Positions 13,656-15,146 of a stretch of DNA of 15,146 nucleotides are shown piece after piece (within the stretch, counting starts at the first letter, position 1; each line of letters begins with the position of its first letter). The DNA comes from Actinomycetes bacterium. Lineage in GTDB: Bacteria > Actinomycetota > Thermoleophilia > Solirubrobacterales > 70-9. Location: assembly GCA_023434465.1 (NCBI GenBank), contig JAEYSQ010000277.1, positions 1 to 15,146 on the forward strand, in the 5' to 3' direction. The position numbers and the translations under genes were made by a program. Below the pieces are notes generated by a model that made no database searches, was not told the DNA's origin, and worked only from the letters and a program-made list of their open reading frames with translations.

Positions 13656-15146
13656 TCAGGGGCGGGTGGCTTCTTCGAGCAGGTAGATGAACGAACCGTA
13701 CGGTTCACCGGTCGCGCGCTCGAGACCGACCTCGCAAGTGCGATTCGAGGAGACATACCTGGCGGTCGGCTCGGCCTTCACCTCGGCGGCTTCCTCGGCG
13801 GTCGCGCTCGCGGTCAGCTCCGGGTGGAGCATGCCCCGATCTCCGGCGAAGCCGCAGCAGGTCGCGGTGTCAGGAACTTCGACCCTTTCGGCCAGCACCC
13901 CGGCGATCCGGATCAGCGACCTTTCGAGACCGAGATGCCGGCCCGAGCAGGTCGGGTGGACGGTGACCGAGTCGGCTTTCCGGGTTATCTCGAGCGAAGG
14001 CAGCAGCTGTTCCTCCGCCCACTGGACCGAGTCGATCACGGTCAGCTCGGCGTGGCGCAGCGCGTTCTCTTCGGTCAGCACACCCTCGCCGAAGTCCGTG
14101 AGTCCATGCCCGCAGGATGACGCGTCGATTACCAGGGGGAGGGTGCCACCGCCGGTCCAGCGCCAGATCCGCTCCACCGTCTGGTTGGCCTTGAACGCGT
14201 GCGCATCGCGGTAGCCCTTGGAGCTCCAGGGGACCGAGCAGCAGGTGCCACTGATGTCCGGGGGGATCCAGACTGGCTTGCCGGCCCGGGCGGAGACCTC
14301 GATCATCGCCTCCGGCAGGCTCATTCCGGGATCATCCCCGGAGCGTCCGAACATGCGGTTGATGCAGGCCGGCATGTAAACCGCGACCGCCCCCCGGGAC
14401 GTGGTCCGGGGCAGGTCCGGCGAGGCGGCGGGCGGCATGTGCTCTCCCCATTCCGGGACCAGGTCGGCGCTGATCGCCTTGCGCGCGGCCCGGGTCAGGC
14501 CCCGCATCGCACCGTCGGAGCCGACCGTCGAAACGGCGCCTCCGAACTTGAGGCCGGCCCGGGAAAGCTTCTCGACCCGGTCCCAGCGCCGGGCAACCCG
14601 GAGCGCCATCCGTTCGGCGGCAGGGCTGTGCTGATCGCTCCGGAAGTCCTTGATGAATTTGCCGGTGTCGATCCCGACGGGGCAGACCAGAAGGCAGGAT
14701 CCGTCGTTTGCGCAGGTCTCGATCGCGTCGTACTCGAACTCCTCCAGGAGGACGCGGCGGACCGGTGTGTTCTCGCCCTGCCGGACCATCTCCCGTCGCA
14801 GCACGATCCTCTGGCGGGGCGTCGTGGTCAGGTGGCGGCTGGGACAGACCGGCTCACAGAACCCACATTCGACGCAGGCGTTCGCCTCTTCCTCGATCGA
14901 AGGCGTGGTCTTCAGGTTGCGCAGATGGGCCTTCTCGTCCCGGGTCAGGACCGACCCGGGGTTCAGCGCATTGTGCGGGTCGGCGAGTTCCTTGACCCGC
15001 CACATCAGGTCGACCGCCCGCTCGCCCCACTCCCGGGTCACGTACGGCGCCATGTTGATTCCGGTCCCGTGCTCGGCTTTCAGCGCGCCGTCGTACTTGT
15101 CGATGATCAGTTCGACCAGCGCGTTCATGAAGGTTTCGTAGCGCTC
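13656..15146 (-). CDS. FAD/Fe-S oxidoreductase, D-lactate-dehydrogenase-like (C-terminal part, cut by window edge)
   Basis: The reading frame is open to the window edge; the Met at 15128 is internal because conserved residues (ERYETF) precede it. Residues below are numbered from that Met. Residues 1-58 are the end of an FAD-linked oxidase C-terminal domain (AEHGTG 18-23, ADPHNALNPG 49-58). Then come two ferredoxin-like clusters: CVECGFCEPVCP (Cys85, 88, 91, 95) and CANDGSCLLVCP (Cys139, 145, 149, with Asp142 at one ligand position, as usual in this family). Two CCG/heterodisulfide-reductase-type modules follow (GTCCSVP at 294-300; HPTCSG at 391-396 and TCCGFAG at 423-429). The layout matches the single-chain D-2-hydroxyacid (D-lactate) dehydrogenases of about 940 residues, membrane-associated electron donors to quinone or cytochrome. 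Glycolate or another 2-hydroxyacid is the alternative substrate. The FAD-binding N-terminal half is outside the window. Confidence 0.88.
   Translation of the reverse strand, partial: ERYETFMNALVELIIDKYDGALKAEHGTGINMAPYVTREWGERAVDLMWRVKELADPHNALNPGSVLTRDEKAHLRNLKTTPSIEEEANACVECGFCEPVCPSRHLTTTPRQRIVLRREMVRQGENTPVRRVLLEEFEYDAIETCANDGSCLLVCPVGIDTGKFIKDFRSDQHSPAAERMALRVARRWDRVEKLSRAGLKFGGAVSTVGSDGAMRGLTRAARKAISADLVPEWGEHMPPAASPDLPRTTSRGAVAVYMPACINRMFGRSGDDPGMSLPEAMIEVSARAGKPVWIPPDISGTCCSVPWSSKGYRDAHAFKANQTVERIWRWTGGGTLPLVIDASSCGHGLTDFGEGVLTEENALRHAELTVIDSVQWAEEQLLPSLEITRKADSVTVHPTCSGRHLGLERSLIRIAGVLAERVEVPDTATCCGFAGDRGMLHPELTASATAEEAAEVKAEPTARYVSSNRTCEVGLERATGEPYGSFIYLLEEATRP

Noticed and set aside
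13583..13756. N-terminal extension of the phosphodiesterase up to an ATG at 13756
   Set aside because: It would overlap the Fe-S oxidoreductase by 101 bp, put 58 unrelated residues before the signal peptide, and ignore the GGGAGAG RBS in front of the GTG at 13582.
14679..14714. Possible loss of a cluster ligand: Asp142 in the CxxDxxCxxxCP motif of the Fe-S oxidoreductase
   Set aside because: As I recall, Asp-Gly at this place is normal in the D-lactate-dehydrogenase-like family, so it is not evidence of a damaged cluster.

Overview
This 15.1-kb window is a gene-dense, GC-rich bacterial chromosome segment. Short spacers, leaderless-looking starts with TAnnnT boxes, an IleRS of the GxHH type, and secreted proteins built from PD40 propellers, Cys-paired Ig modules and Arg/Lys-rich C-termini together suggest an actinobacterium, probably class Thermoleophilia (Solirubrobacterales or a relative). 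The lineage is an inference; no 16S or other taxonomic marker is present. I saw no mobile element, CRISPR array, tRNA or rRNA.

Layout, left to right. (1) 12-1190 (+): an acyl-CoA dehydrogenase of the long-chain/isovaleryl active-site type. (2) 1191-1338: a spacer with a 12-bp palindrome, a small hairpin and an 8-bp tandem repeat. (3) 1339-5847 (+): a 1502-residue exported protein with signal peptide, six-blade TolB-like propeller, two Ig modules, a DUF6351 alpha/beta-hydrolase-like domain, a third Ig module, an ASH-like module, a proline linker and a cationic C-terminal domain. (4) 5881-7119 (+): a PucR/CdaR-type regulator with an RsbRD-like N-terminus and an apparently leaderless GTG start. 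(5) 7161-10367 (-): isoleucyl-tRNA synthetase, whose class-I HxGH signature reads GSHH. (6) 10413-12137 (+): one protein made of two complete short-chain dehydrogenase domains, divergent from ileS across only 45 bp. (7) 12134-13582 (-): an exported glycerophosphodiester phosphodiesterase with a cationic C-terminal domain; its stop shares a CTAG with the SDR stop. (8) 13656-15146 (-): the C-terminal part of a D-lactate-dehydrogenase-like FAD/Fe-S oxidoreductase that runs off the window.

The genes do not form one obvious pathway. Two exported hydrolases (DUF6351 and GDPD) with similar basic tails could act on envelope or environmental esters, while the acyl-CoA dehydrogenase, didomain SDR and Fe-S oxidoreductase are oxidative-catabolism enzymes. 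A functional link between them is speculation. The points most worth following up are the GxHH IleRS, the DUF6351 protein architecture, and the fused SDR pair whose second active site carries an Asn-to-Asp change.
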